Positions 1-6,907 of a stretch of 16,512 nt of DNA are shown here, piece by piece. The translations under genes were made by a program, and so were the position numbers. The stretch's first letter is position 1, and each line of letters begins with the position of its first letter. Below the pieces are notes generated by a model. The model saw only the letters and a program-made list of their open reading frames with translations. It was not told the origin of the DNA and searched no databases. Origin of the DNA: Cellvibrionaceae bacterium (GTDB lineage Bacteria > Pseudomonadota > Gammaproteobacteria > Pseudomonadales > Cellvibrionaceae). Where the stretch lies: contig JAOXRV010000812.1 of the NCBI GenBank assembly GCA_025800435.1, positions 1 through 16,512 on the forward strand, read 5' to 3'.

Positions 1-738
1 ATCGAAGCCCTGCCGGTGGTCGAAACCAGCAAAGACCTGGCCTATGTAACCGATGCGGTCAGCATGATTCGGCGCGAGCTTAACGGCCGGGTGCCGCTGA
101 TTGGTTTTACCGGCAGCCCCTGGACTCTGGCCACCTATATGGTCGAGGGCGGCTCCAGTAAGGATTACCGCCGTACCAAGGCGATGATGTACGACCAGCC
201 CGAGCTGTTCAAGCTGCTGATCGACAAGCTGGTTGCCTCGATTACCGATTACCTCAATGCCCAGATTCGGGCCGGTGCCCAGGCGGTGCAAATCTTTGAT
301 TCCTGGGGTGGGGCGCTGTCTCACAGCGCCTATCTGCAATACTCCCTAAAGCCTATGCAGCGCATTATCGAGGGCTTGATCAAAGAGCACGATGGCCGCC
401 AGGTGCCGGTCATTATGTTTACCAAGGGTGGCGGCCTGTGGTTGGAGGCCATGGCCGATTCCGGCGCCCAGGCGCTGGGCCTGGATTGGACCTGTGATAT
501 AGCCCAGGCCAAGGCGCGGGTGGGCGATAAGGTGGCTTTGCAGGGCAATATGGACCCCAGCATCCTATACGCCTCGCCCGAGCGCATCCGCGCCGAGGTG
601 GCCAGTATCTTGGCGGCGTTTGGCACAGGAAATGGCCATATTTTCAATTTGGGGCACGGTATTACCCCAGAAGTAGACCCAGAGCACGCTGGTGCCATGA
701 TTTCGGCCGTTCACGAGCTATCTGCTGACTACCACTAA
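1..738 (+). CDS. hemE: Uroporphyrinogen decarboxylase, C-terminal two thirds (5' end outside window)
   Basis: HemE decarboxylates the four acetate side chains of uroporphyrinogen III to give coproporphyrinogen III in cytosolic haem synthesis. The frame is open from base 1 and ends in TAA at 736-738, giving about 245 residues of a family that is usually about 355 long. The missing N-terminus lies before the window, so the GTG at 16 is not the real start. Family blocks visible in order are GFTGSPWTLATYMVEGG (near residue 35), QIFDSWGGALS (near 98), FTKGGG, LGLDWT, LQGNMDP, and the C-terminal NLGHGITPEVDPEHAG. No frameshift or odd codon use is seen. A perfect hairpin follows 25 bases after the stop. 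The downstream HD-GYP gene is on the same strand but behind that hairpin, so it is probably a separate unit. Confidence 0.96.
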   Translation: MEALPVVETSKDLAYVTDAVSMIRRELNGRVPLIGFTGSPWTLATYMVEGGSSKDYRRTKAMMYDQPELFKLLIDKLVASITDYLNAQIRAGAQAVQIFDSWGGALSHSAYLQYSLKPMQRIIEGLIKEHDGRQVPVIMFTKGGGLWLEAMADSGAQALGLDWTCDIAQAKARVGDKVALQGNMDPSILYASPERIRAEVASILAAFGTGNGHIFNLGHGITPEVDPEHAGAMISAVHELSADYH

Positions 739-763
739 TTGCTTGCTTAGACTAAAATGCGAG

Positions 764-793
764 CAAAGCCCGGTTTAATTGCGCCGGGCTTTG
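764..793 (+). terminator. Perfect 10-bp hairpin after hemE, likely intrinsic terminator
   Basis: CAAAGCCCGG at 764-773 pairs perfectly with CCGGGCTTTG at 784-793 across a 10-base loop. The A-run and T-run flanking the GC core lie inside the stem (AAAGCCCGG/CCGGGCTTT), a common form in Gammaproteobacteria. There is no long T tract after the stem, so termination may be partial and some read-through into the HD-GYP gene 25 bases downstream is possible. Confidence 0.6.
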
Positions 794-818
794 TGGGCGG
801 CCTCATCAGGAGAAGGCA

Positions 819-2189
819 GTGGGCGTGAAACAGGTTAAGGTAGCGGTTAACGATCTCGCACTGGGTATGTTTATATCCGGCCTTGATCGCCCCTGGACCC
901 AAACCCCGTTTCCGCTGCAGGGCTTCTACCTGCGCGACCTGTCCGAGGTCAACCAGCTCAAGCACTACTGCAGCTATGTCTATATCGATGTGCAAAAGGG
1001 CAAGGCCCCCATCGGTGCGCGCCAAAGTAGCTGGCCGCCCGCTGAGCTGAGCAGAAAAGACACCCCGACCCGGGCCCCCAGCCTGCAGCCGGTGGATGTC
1101 AAAGTGTCGCCGATCAAGGTGCGCCACAATGTCTATAGCCACCACCAGCCGCTGCAAAAAGAGATCGACGGTGCGCGCCAGCTGCACAGCCGGGTCAATC
1201 GTGCGATTCTGGAGATAGACCAGCAGGTCAGCCGCGAGGGCACTATAGCCCTGCCCGCCGCGCGCAAGATGGCCGGTGAAATGGTCGACAGCGTGCTGCG
1301 CAACCCCGATGCCTTGAGCTGGCTGACCCGGGTGCGCGAAAAAGACGAACACACCTACAGCCACTCCATACGCTGTGCAATTTGGGCGATACTGTTTGGC
1401 CGCCATATCGGTCTGCCCAAAAAAGACTTGGATGTGTTGGCCCTGGGTGTTCTGCTAAAAGATATTGGCAAAACCAAATTATCCACTGCGCTACTGCGCA
1501 AAGACCCCCGCGACGAGGCCGAGGAAGCCGAGTATGAGACCTTTGTTGAGCTGGGGGTAGAGATGCTGCGCAACAGCGGCCAGGTCGAGCCCAGGGTAAT
1601 TTCGGTGGTGAACACCCACTGCGAGCGCCTAAACGGCAGCGGCTTCCCCCAGCATTTGCGCGGCGACAAGATTCCGGTACTGGGCAAAATCGCGGGCCTG
1701 GTCAGTTACTACGATGAGATTACCAACCCCCGCTATCAGGCTAAGGCCCTGTCGCCCTCCAAGGCGGTGGCGCGGCTGTATGAGCTGCGCAATATTGCCT
1801 TTCAAGAAGATTTAACGGTGGAGTTTATTCGCGCCATTGGCCTTTATCCCACCGGCACCCTGGTAGAGCTAAACAGCGGTGAAGTGGCTGTGGTGGTGGA
1901 GCAGAATTTTGAGCGGCGCCTTAAGCCCAAGGTAATGATGGTATTGGGCAAAGATAAAAAGCCTTTGGCCAAGCGCTGGGTATTGGATTTGGCCCATAAA
2001 GATATGCGCCTGCAAAAGCAGATCGACAAGGGCAAAAAGCGCCACCAGGATATTACCAAGATCGAGATCAGCAACGATTTAGAGCCCAGTCGCTTTGAAA
2101 TTAATATTGCCCAGGTGCGAGACGATTACCTCAACACCGTGGGCAAAAACGGCCTCTGGGGCCGGATTAAGTCATCTCTACTTGCTTGA
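819..2189 (+). CDS. DUF3391 / HD-GYP domain protein with degenerate metal site
   Basis: This 456-residue cytosolic protein has a DUF3391-type N-terminal domain (about residues 4-110) and an HD-GYP-type domain (about 170-330), the fold that hydrolyses cyclic di-GMP. No signal peptide or membrane segment is seen. Key residues are altered against the usual pattern: His182 is kept, the HD pair reads Lys214-Asp215 (LLKDIGK), the next metal His appears as Phe near 242, the HHE motif reads His267-Cys268-Glu269, and GYP reads Gly275-Phe276-Pro277 after Asn272. Asp299 is kept. I infer weak or absent phosphodiesterase activity and perhaps a c-di-GMP-binding or scaffold role. The start is GTG 819 behind AGGAG at 808-812; a second in-frame GTG at 825 also fits the AGGAGAAGG tract. 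The stop TGA at 2187-2189 overlaps the first bases of the inserted repeat, so the native C-terminus may have been longer or different. Confidence 0.88.
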   Translation: MGVKQVKVAVNDLALGMFISGLDRPWTQTPFPLQGFYLRDLSEVNQLKHYCSYVYIDVQKGKAPIGARQSSWPPAELSRKDTPTRAPSLQPVDVKVSPIKVRHNVYSHHQPLQKEIDGARQLHSRVNRAILEIDQQVSREGTIALPAARKMAGEMVDSVLRNPDALSWLTRVREKDEHTYSHSIRCAIWAILFGRHIGLPKKDLDVLALGVLLKDIGKTKLSTALLRKDPRDEAEEAEYETFVELGVEMLRNSGQVEPRVISVVNTHCERLNGSGFPQHLRGDKIPVLGKIAGLVSYYDEITNPRYQAKALSPSKAVARLYELRNIAFQEDLTVEFIRAIGLYPTGTLVELNSGEVAVVVEQNFERRLKPKVMMVLGKDKKPLAKRWVLDLAHKDMRLQKQIDKGKKRHQDITKIEISNDLEPSRFEINIAQVRDDYLNTVGKNGLWGRIKSSLLA

Positions 2190-2227
2190 GTTATTCAGAG
2201 CTGCCCTAGGGCAGCTCTGAATAACTC
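2188..2227. repeat. Perfect 40-bp palindrome at the left edge of the inserted element
   Basis: The sequence reads identically on both strands from 2188 to 2227, centred on the TA of CCTAGG at 2207/2208. Its right half is the left terminal repeat of the element at 2210-2471. Its left half (2188-2205, GAGTTATTCAGAGCTGCC) is identical to the right terminus of the same element at 2454-2471. It therefore looks like a head-to-tail junction of two elements sharing one CTAG, the left-hand one reduced to 18 bases. It could also form a strong hairpin on transcripts from either side. Its first two bases complete the TGA stop of the HD-GYP gene. Confidence 0.9.
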
Positions 2228-2238
2228 GATGACGCTCA

Positions 2239-2335
2239 GGCCTTGAGGTAAAGGCGTTAGCAAGGCGCTCGCTCGAAGGCATGCTGGGCGCACGTCGAGA
2301 GTGAGCAACGCAGCTAGCGCCTTTGCCTCAAGGCC
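2239..2335. repeat. Internal inverted repeat 1 of the MITE-like element
   Basis: The 23-base arms at 2239-2261 (GGCCTTGAGGTAAAGGCG...) and 2313-2335 (...CGCCTTTGCCTCAAGGCC) are complementary except at two positions, both of which allow G-U pairing in RNA. The intervening 51 bases contain further partial pairing (GCTCGCTCGA near 2267 with TCGAGAGTGAGC near 2295). The result is a long near-continuous hairpin arm. Confidence 0.8.
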
Positions 2336-2342
2336 CCGCAGG

Positions 2343-2442
2343 GCGGGCCCTAAAGCGCACATCTGCAGCGCCCGGCTGCTTGTAAAGGCGGTCGGCATTC
2401 ACTGCGCAGCGCGCCTTGCAGCTGTACGTTTTAGGGTCCCGC
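2343..2442. repeat. Internal inverted repeat 2 of the MITE-like element
   Basis: The left arm at 2343-2367 (GCGGGCCCTAAAGCGCACAT...) and the right arm at 2417-2442 (...TACGTTTTAGGGTCCCGC) pair imperfectly, with about four substitutions and one single-base bulge. Together with inverted repeat 1 and the terminal repeats, this gives a cruciform with two side arms. Confidence 0.65.
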
Positions 2443-2460
2443 TGAGCATCATCGAGTTAT

Positions 2461-3309
2461 TCAGAGCTGCCCTAGTAACTCGCCCATTTTAGTGGGGCTG
2501 CCCGCTTGATATTGCTCGCCCCAGCTGGCCGCGTCTTTGGGCAGCAGCATCACCACCGTTGACCCCAGCTTAAAGCGCCCCATCTCCTCACCCTTGGCCA
2601 GCTCGATATCGGTCTGTGGGTTTTGGTAATCGGTGCTGACTACCTGGCGCAGTTGCGGCGCAATTTGCCCGGCCCACACGGTTTCGATGCTGGCGACTAC
2701 CATAGCGCCCACTAGCACCAGCGCCATGGGGCCGGCTTCGGTATCAAAAATACAGGCGACCCGCTCGTTGCGCGCAAATAGGCGCGGCACATTATCGGCG
2801 GTGGTTTCGTTTACCGAAAATAAATCGCCGGGAATATGCACCATGCGCCGCAGCTTGCCGGCCAGGGGCATATGCACCCGGTGATAATCCCGCGGTGAGA
2901 GGTAAATAGTGGCAAATAAACCGTCGTTAAACTCCGCTGCCAATTCGTTATCGCCGCCGAGTAATTCAATACTGCTAAAGCTCTGGCCCTTGGCCTGAAA
3001 AATACGCCCGTGTTGAATATTGCCAAGCTGGCTAATGGCGCCATCGGCGGGACAGACAACGCCGCCGGGGTGGCTGTCGATGGGGCGCGCACCGTCTTTT
3101 AATGGGCGGGTAAAAAATTCGTTAAAGCTGGTGTAGGCCAGCGGGTCCTCCTGCTCGGCCTCGCTCATGTCGATATCGAAGCGCTCTACAAACCAGCGGG
3201 TAAAGGGGTTTTTAATCCACTCGGTTTGGCTGTTGGCCAACTTGCCCAATAAACGCGACAGCAGGTGTTGGGGCACCAGGTATTGGAAAATAATAAATAG
3301 CTTATCCAT
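2461..3309 (-). CDS. psd: Phosphatidylserine decarboxylase proenzyme
   Basis: Psd converts phosphatidylserine to phosphatidylethanolamine at the inner membrane. The 282-residue proenzyme cleaves itself at Gly249-Ser250 in the LGST motif (248-251); Ser250 becomes the pyruvoyl group of the small alpha chain. Asp89 (CPADG) and His146 (DYHRVHMP) align with the family charge-relay residues, so the protein should be active. The start ATG at 3307-3309 follows the rhdA stop by 11 bases, with AAGG upstream, so the two genes are likely co-transcribed, as in Pseudomonas. The last three residues (GQL) and the TGA stop are encoded by the right terminal repeat of the MITE-like element plus its CTAG. The native tail appears to end near MGELL and has been given a new stop. 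The tail lies well after the active site, so loss of function is unlikely. Confidence 0.96.
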   Translation of the reverse strand: MDKLFIIFQYLVPQHLLSRLLGKLANSQTEWIKNPFTRWFVERFDIDMSEAEQEDPLAYTSFNEFFTRPLKDGARPIDSHPGGVVCPADGAISQLGNIQHGRIFQAKGQSFSSIELLGGDNELAAEFNDGLFATIYLSPRDYHRVHMPLAGKLRRMVHIPGDLFSVNETTADNVPRLFARNERVACIFDTEAGPMALVLVGAMVVASIETVWAGQIAPQLRQVVSTDYQNPQTDIELAKGEEMGRFKLGSTVVMLLPKDAASWGEQYQAGSPTKMGELLGQL

Positions 3310-3320
3310 AGTGCTTAGCC

Positions 3321-4148
3321 TTAAACATCGGATTCAATCGGAGTGTCTTCGCTGTTGCCCCACTCGGACCAGGAGCCGGGGTAAGCGCGAATATCGTAGT
3401 GTAGGGCCTTGCCAATTAAATAACTCAGGCCCGAGCGGTGGTGGGTTTGGCAGTGGGTAATAATAGGCACACTGCCGTCTATGCCCAACTGCTTTAAATA
3501 GTCCTGGGCGTCACGGCGTATTTTTAAGTGTCGCTGACGATCCATAAAGTCGAGCCAGTTGCCGCTGATGGCACCGGGTATACGCCCGCCCCGGCTGGAG
3601 ACCACTTTGCTACCGGCGTGTTCCTCCGGGCTGCGGGCATCCCATATCTGTATGCTGCCGGGGGCGCCCAGTAAAAATAAAATTTCTTCTTTATCGACAC
3701 TGGGCGCGAGATTGATATGAACCTCAAACTCGCTGCCCTGGGCGGCGGTTTCTTCTCCAGCGCGTATTTCACCGCCGGCCGCCTTCCAGGCGGGCAGGCC
3801 GCCATCGAGATAGCTGTAGCGGTTAAAGCCTATGCTGTCGAGCAGCCAGATAAAACGCCCGGCCCAGCCGCCGCCTTCATCGTCGTAGACCACCAAGTGG
3901 CTGTCGGCGCGCAGGCCCAGTTTGGCGACAATGGCCTGTAGCTGGGCCAGTTCGGGCAGCAGGCCCGGCGGTTGGCCGCCGCGAGTGGTGGCTTTGGGCT
4001 CGATATGAATAGCGCCGGGAATATGGCCCTCGGCATAGCTTTGGCTATCGCACAGGTCGACAATAATCAGCTCGGCCGGGCGCGCCTCATTGACAAAGTC
4101 TTCGGGCTCAATAATCAGGGGCAGCATTGGGGGCTGGGGTAGGGACAT
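3321..4148 (-). CDS. rhdA: Tandem-domain rhodanese (thiosulfate sulfurtransferase)
   Basis: The protein has 275 residues and two rhodanese domains. The N-terminal one (about 10-125) is structural and lacks the catalytic Cys. The C-terminal one (about 155-270) carries Cys233 in HCQTHHRSG. The active-site loop CQTHHR is the signature of Azotobacter vinelandii RhdA and differs from the CRKGVT-type loop of bovine rhodanese and the CG[S/T]GVTA loop of mercaptopyruvate sulfurtransferases, which favours thiosulfate:cyanide sulfurtransferase or general persulfide delivery. WSEWGN near the C-terminus is also family-typical. The ATG at 4146-4148 has AAGGA six bases upstream. It lies 58 bases after the HDOD gene and 11 before psd in a minus-strand operon. 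The cellular acceptor of the sulfur cannot be told from sequence. Confidence 0.93.
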   Translation of the reverse strand: MSLPQPPMLPLIIEPEDFVNEARPAELIIVDLCDSQSYAEGHIPGAIHIEPKATTRGGQPPGLLPELAQLQAIVAKLGLRADSHLVVYDDEGGGWAGRFIWLLDSIGFNRYSYLDGGLPAWKAAGGEIRAGEETAAQGSEFEVHINLAPSVDKEEILFLLGAPGSIQIWDARSPEEHAGSKVVSSRGGRIPGAISGNWLDFMDRQRHLKIRRDAQDYLKQLGIDGSVPIITHCQTHHRSGLSYLIGKALHYDIRAYPGSWSEWGNSEDTPIESDV

Positions 4149-4206
4149 AGTACATCCTTAAGGCAGTTAATAGCCCCTATTGTATGCGAAGTTATGGCTT
4201 AGCACA

Positions 4207-5751
4207 CTAGCTGGTAGCAGTGCTGCGGGCGCCCAGTTGGCACAGCAAAGCCTTGTGGAAGGCCTCGCCAAACTGGGTAAACAGTTGCATACGCTGTGCG
4301 TTTAATTCTTCGTTTTCGGCAATCACCAACAGTGCCGCCGGTTTGGTTTTTACCATTATCGATTGCAGCCCCAAAAACTGATGTTCGCTGAAACAGTCGC
4401 GCAGGGCCTTGGGCAGGCGCTCTTCACTTGCCGCCAGCTGCACTGACCCCGCCTCGTGAAACAGTTTTTGCATGGGCCAAATAAAATCTTTTTGTTGGAG
4501 TTGCAGTGGCGCTTCGTAGTTGCGCAAGCCAAAACTGTGGCGGCATTTTAGTTGGCCCTGGCTGCAAATTAAAATCATAGCGGCCTGTGGTTTTAGGCCC
4601 AGCTCAATACTGTGTTTGGTAAAGGCCAGCAGGGTGGCAATGCTGGCAAAGGCCTGGGGCGAGTGCAGTCTGGCCAGTCGTTCTTTAAATAGTTCCATGG
4701 TGTCCTCGGGGGTAGCTGCGGCTGGGTCGTCACTTGCTGTTACTTGGGTGGGGGTTCTGGCCTGGCCCGGGCGCGGCAACCACTGCGGCAATTGCCAATG
4801 GCACAGCTGCCATCGAGCAGGGTGTAAACTGGTTTCCAGGGCCGGGTGCCAGGGCATTTGTAGGCGCGCCCGGCTCAACTGGCGGTGCAAAAAGTGCGCC
4901 GGCAGGGCGCTAAAGCCGGCTGCTAATTCGAGCGCCTCGGGCTCCTGCAGCCACTGTTGGGCAACCAACTGGTGGCAGGCCAGTATCAGCAGCAATGGCG
5001 ATTCGGTCGGCGCTATTTTTTCCCCTGCGGCGAGCCGTTGGGCATTGCTCCTGGCTTGTTTGCAGGCCTGTTGCCACTCGGGGCTGTCGACCAATCGCCA
5101 GACATCGCGGCAGCCGTGGGAGATTAAAACTTGTTGGCTATAGGGAATGGTAAAATTGCTGAGCTGGCAGCCCATTAGCATATTTTGGGCGCGCTCTGCT
5201 GGCTGGCCGTGGCCCAGCAATACCTGTAGCTGCCACAAAATATCGGGCTTGGCGATACCCAGGCCAATTTGCGGCAGGCGCAAAAACAAGCAGCAAAAGC
5301 TGTAGCGCTGATACCAGTCGAGCTTTAATAGCTGACACAGTTGAAAAAATAATTGCCGGGCGAGGCCGGTATCGATAATTTCTCGGCTCAGGCAATAGCC
5401 GTGATCTTGTAGCTGCAGCTGGCTGAGTTCATCGGCGCTGGCGGCGATTTTGCCCACCTGTTTGTGGCCCAGTAAACTAATACACTGTTCAATGCCGCCG
5501 GGCCATTTATCGCGCTCGCGTATAATCGTGTTGGCGCGCCGGCTTAATAGCCAGCACAATAGTGGATCACGCAGGCAAATGGTTGTGAGCTTTTGGGTGC
5601 TGCATGTGGGGTCTTGCAGCGCCTGTTTAACCGCTTGTTTACTACCGGGTAATACCCGCCAATTCAGTTCGCCCAGTACTTTCAGCCAGTGCCGAAAGCC
5701 AGCAGCTTGGGGTTTGATGGCGAGGTGTTCCCGGGGAAACCTCTGCGACAT
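4207..5751 (-). CDS. HDOD-domain signalling protein with GAF-like C-terminus
   Basis: This 514-residue soluble protein has no signal peptide or membrane helix. Residues about 28-230 match the HDOD pattern: WRVLPGSKQAVKQALQDP, then LTTICLRDPLLCWLLSRRAN, then GIEQCISLLGHKQV. HDOD domains are metal-less relatives of HD domains, found in bacterial signalling proteins and often linked to c-di-GMP and motility control. A low-complexity Thr/Ala/Pro linker (about 338-355) leads to a C-terminal region (about 360-505) whose strand-helix pattern suggests a divergent GAF sensor; no ligand residues can be named. The ATG at 5749-5751 lies five bases after the rsgA stop, with AGGG close upstream, suggesting translational coupling. 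A comparable gene stands between motAB and rhdA in Pseudomonas; here motAB are absent. The HDOD call is firm, the GAF call tentative. Confidence 0.8.
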   Translation of the reverse strand: MSQRFPREHLAIKPQAAGFRHWLKVLGELNWRVLPGSKQAVKQALQDPTCSTQKLTTICLRDPLLCWLLSRRANTIIRERDKWPGGIEQCISLLGHKQVGKIAASADELSQLQLQDHGYCLSREIIDTGLARQLFFQLCQLLKLDWYQRYSFCCLFLRLPQIGLGIAKPDILWQLQVLLGHGQPAERAQNMLMGCQLSNFTIPYSQQVLISHGCRDVWRLVDSPEWQQACKQARSNAQRLAAGEKIAPTESPLLLILACHQLVAQQWLQEPEALELAAGFSALPAHFLHRQLSRARLQMPWHPALETSLHPARWQLCHWQLPQWLPRPGQARTPTQVTASDDPAAATPEDTMELFKERLARLHSPQAFASIATLLAFTKHSIELGLKPQAAMILICSQGQLKCRHSFGLRNYEAPLQLQQKDFIWPMQKLFHEAGSVQLAASEERLPKALRDCFSEHQFLGLQSIMVKTKPAALLVIAENEELNAQRMQLFTQFGEAFHKALLCQLGARSTATS

Positions 5752-5756
5752 TAGCC

Positions 5757-6797
5757 CTACGTTTCATCAAAACTATTCATAATATGATAGTAGGAATTTA
5801 CCCTTTCGCTGCTTATCCGACCAGAGTCCGAGGCGTCGCGCAGGGCGCAGCCGGGTTCGCGCTGGTGCTGGCAGTCGCGAAAGCGGCACTGGCCCAGCAG
5901 CGGTTGCATTTCTTTAAAGCCGCTCATCAATTCACTCTGGTCTAAGGGCCACAGGCCAAACTCGCGGATACCGGGCGAGTCAATTAAATGGCCGCCGCCG
6001 GGAAAGTGAAATAGCTGGGCGGTGGTGGTGGTGTGAGTGCCTTTCTGGCGCGCCTCAGACAGTGCTCCAACCCGCAGTTCCAGGCCTGGAATTAGGCTGT
6101 TAATTAAGGAAGACTTGCCCACCCCGGATTGGCCCACAAACACACTGGTGCCGCTGGCGAGTTTGTCGGTTAACGCGTTAATGCCCTCGCCAGTGCTGGC
6201 CGATACTGCCAGGGTCTGATAGTCGATGGATTGATATAACTGGCGCAGGTGTTCGATCTTGGCGGCCGCGGCAGCGTGTTTGGTCTCGCTCAGCTGGTCG
6301 CACTTATTTATCAGAATCAGTGGCTCAAAGTGCAATAGCTCGGCCACCACCAAGTAGCGGTCGATCAAATTGCCAAAGGCCTCGGGATAGGGGGCGATAA
6401 CAATGACTAAGCGATCGATATTGGCGGCAATGGTTTTAATTTTGCCGTGGCTGTCGGGACGGCTCAGCTCGCTTTGGCGCGGCAGTACCGCCTCGATCAC
6501 GCCGAGGCTTTGGCCTGCCCGCCACACCACCCGATCACCGGTCACTATCGAGCCAAGATTGGCGCGCAGGTGGCAGCGCTGGCTCTGCTGCTCGCCATCG
6601 GCCCCTGCTTCCAGCGCTTCGACTTCAACCTGGCCGCCGTAGTGGGCGATAACCAAGCCCTGTTGCTCTGGCCCCAGGGCATCGGCATCGAGCTGCTGCA
6701 GCTCGCGCGCCCGTTTCTTGCTGGCGCGTTCGGCGCGTTCGGCCTGAATCTTTTCAATGCGCCAGGCCTGACGGCGGCTGAGTTTACGTTTAGACAT
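5757..6797 (-). CDS. rsgA: Ribosome small-subunit biogenesis GTPase RsgA
   Basis: RsgA is a circularly permuted GTPase that checks the decoding centre during late 30S assembly. The 346-residue protein has a basic N-terminal helix (1-35), an OB fold (about 45-115), then the G motifs in permuted order: NKCD at 164-167 (G4), GQSGVGKS at 222-229 (P loop, G1), THTTT near 254-258 (G2) and DSPG at 273-276 (G3). The C-terminal zinc knuckle has Cys304, Cys309, His311 and Cys317. All key residues are intact and the length is normal. The ATG at 6795-6797 has AGGA four bases upstream. It heads the minus-strand set rsgA-HDOD-rhdA-psd and diverges from orn across 110 bases, an arrangement widespread in Gammaproteobacteria. 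Confidence 0.97.
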   Translation of the reverse strand: MSKRKLSRRQAWRIEKIQAERAERASKKRARELQQLDADALGPEQQGLVIAHYGGQVEVEALEAGADGEQQSQRCHLRANLGSIVTGDRVVWRAGQSLGVIEAVLPRQSELSRPDSHGKIKTIAANIDRLVIVIAPYPEAFGNLIDRYLVVAELLHFEPLILINKCDQLSETKHAAAAAKIEHLRQLYQSIDYQTLAVSASTGEGINALTDKLASGTSVFVGQSGVGKSSLINSLIPGLELRVGALSEARQKGTHTTTTAQLFHFPGGGHLIDSPGIREFGLWPLDQSELMSGFKEMQPLLGQCRFRDCQHQREPGCALRDASDSGRISSERVNSYYHIMNSFDET

Positions 6798-6816
6798 AGC
6801 GTCCTAGAATTAATAT

Positions 6817-6845
6817 TAGTCAGATGGCAATGGTGCCAGTACAAT
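6817..6845 (+). promoter_or_regulatory. Possible sigma-70 promoter for orn
   Basis: TAGTCA at 6817-6822 and TACAAT at 6840-6845 are separated by 17 bases and match the -35 and -10 consensus at four and five of six positions. They lie in the 110-bp gap between divergent rsgA and orn, about 62 bases before the orn start. The call rests on pattern matching only. Confidence 0.4.
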
Positions 6846-6907
6846 GCCCTGGCAACAAGGGTGGGGTCAGTTTTTAGCACCCGCTCAGAGTTTAATGAGG
6901 AACGTTC

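Larger units (their letters stand above)
2210..2471. mobile_element. MITE-like non-autonomous element, 262 bp, CTAG target duplication
   Basis: Terminal inverted repeats lie at 2210-2239 and 2442-2471. They are 30 bp long with one mismatch and begin GGCAGCTCTGAATAACTC. CTAG flanks both ends (2206-2209 and 2472-2475), consistent with a 4-bp target-site duplication. The interior has no credible protein gene; it folds into two further inverted repeats (2239-2261 with 2313-2335, and 2343-2367 with 2417-2442). These traits fit a miniature inverted-repeat transposable element moved by a transposase encoded elsewhere. A CTAG target is known for some IS5-family elements, but the parent IS cannot be named from here. 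The element fills the gap between the convergent HD-GYP gene and psd, ending the former and adding the last residues of the latter, and probably acts as a two-way terminator. Confidence 0.75.

Noticed and set aside
2195..2492. Open frames of 63 and 67 codons on both strands inside the repeat between the HD-GYP gene and psd
   Set aside because: They are made of the terminal and internal inverted repeats (for example ELFRAAL appears at both ends because of repeat symmetry) and have no ribosome-binding site or known motif.
4179..4184. TACAAT on the minus strand before rhdA as a promoter
   Set aside because: No acceptable -35 lies at 16-18 bases, and the 58-bp gap within a same-strand gene set needs no separate promoter.
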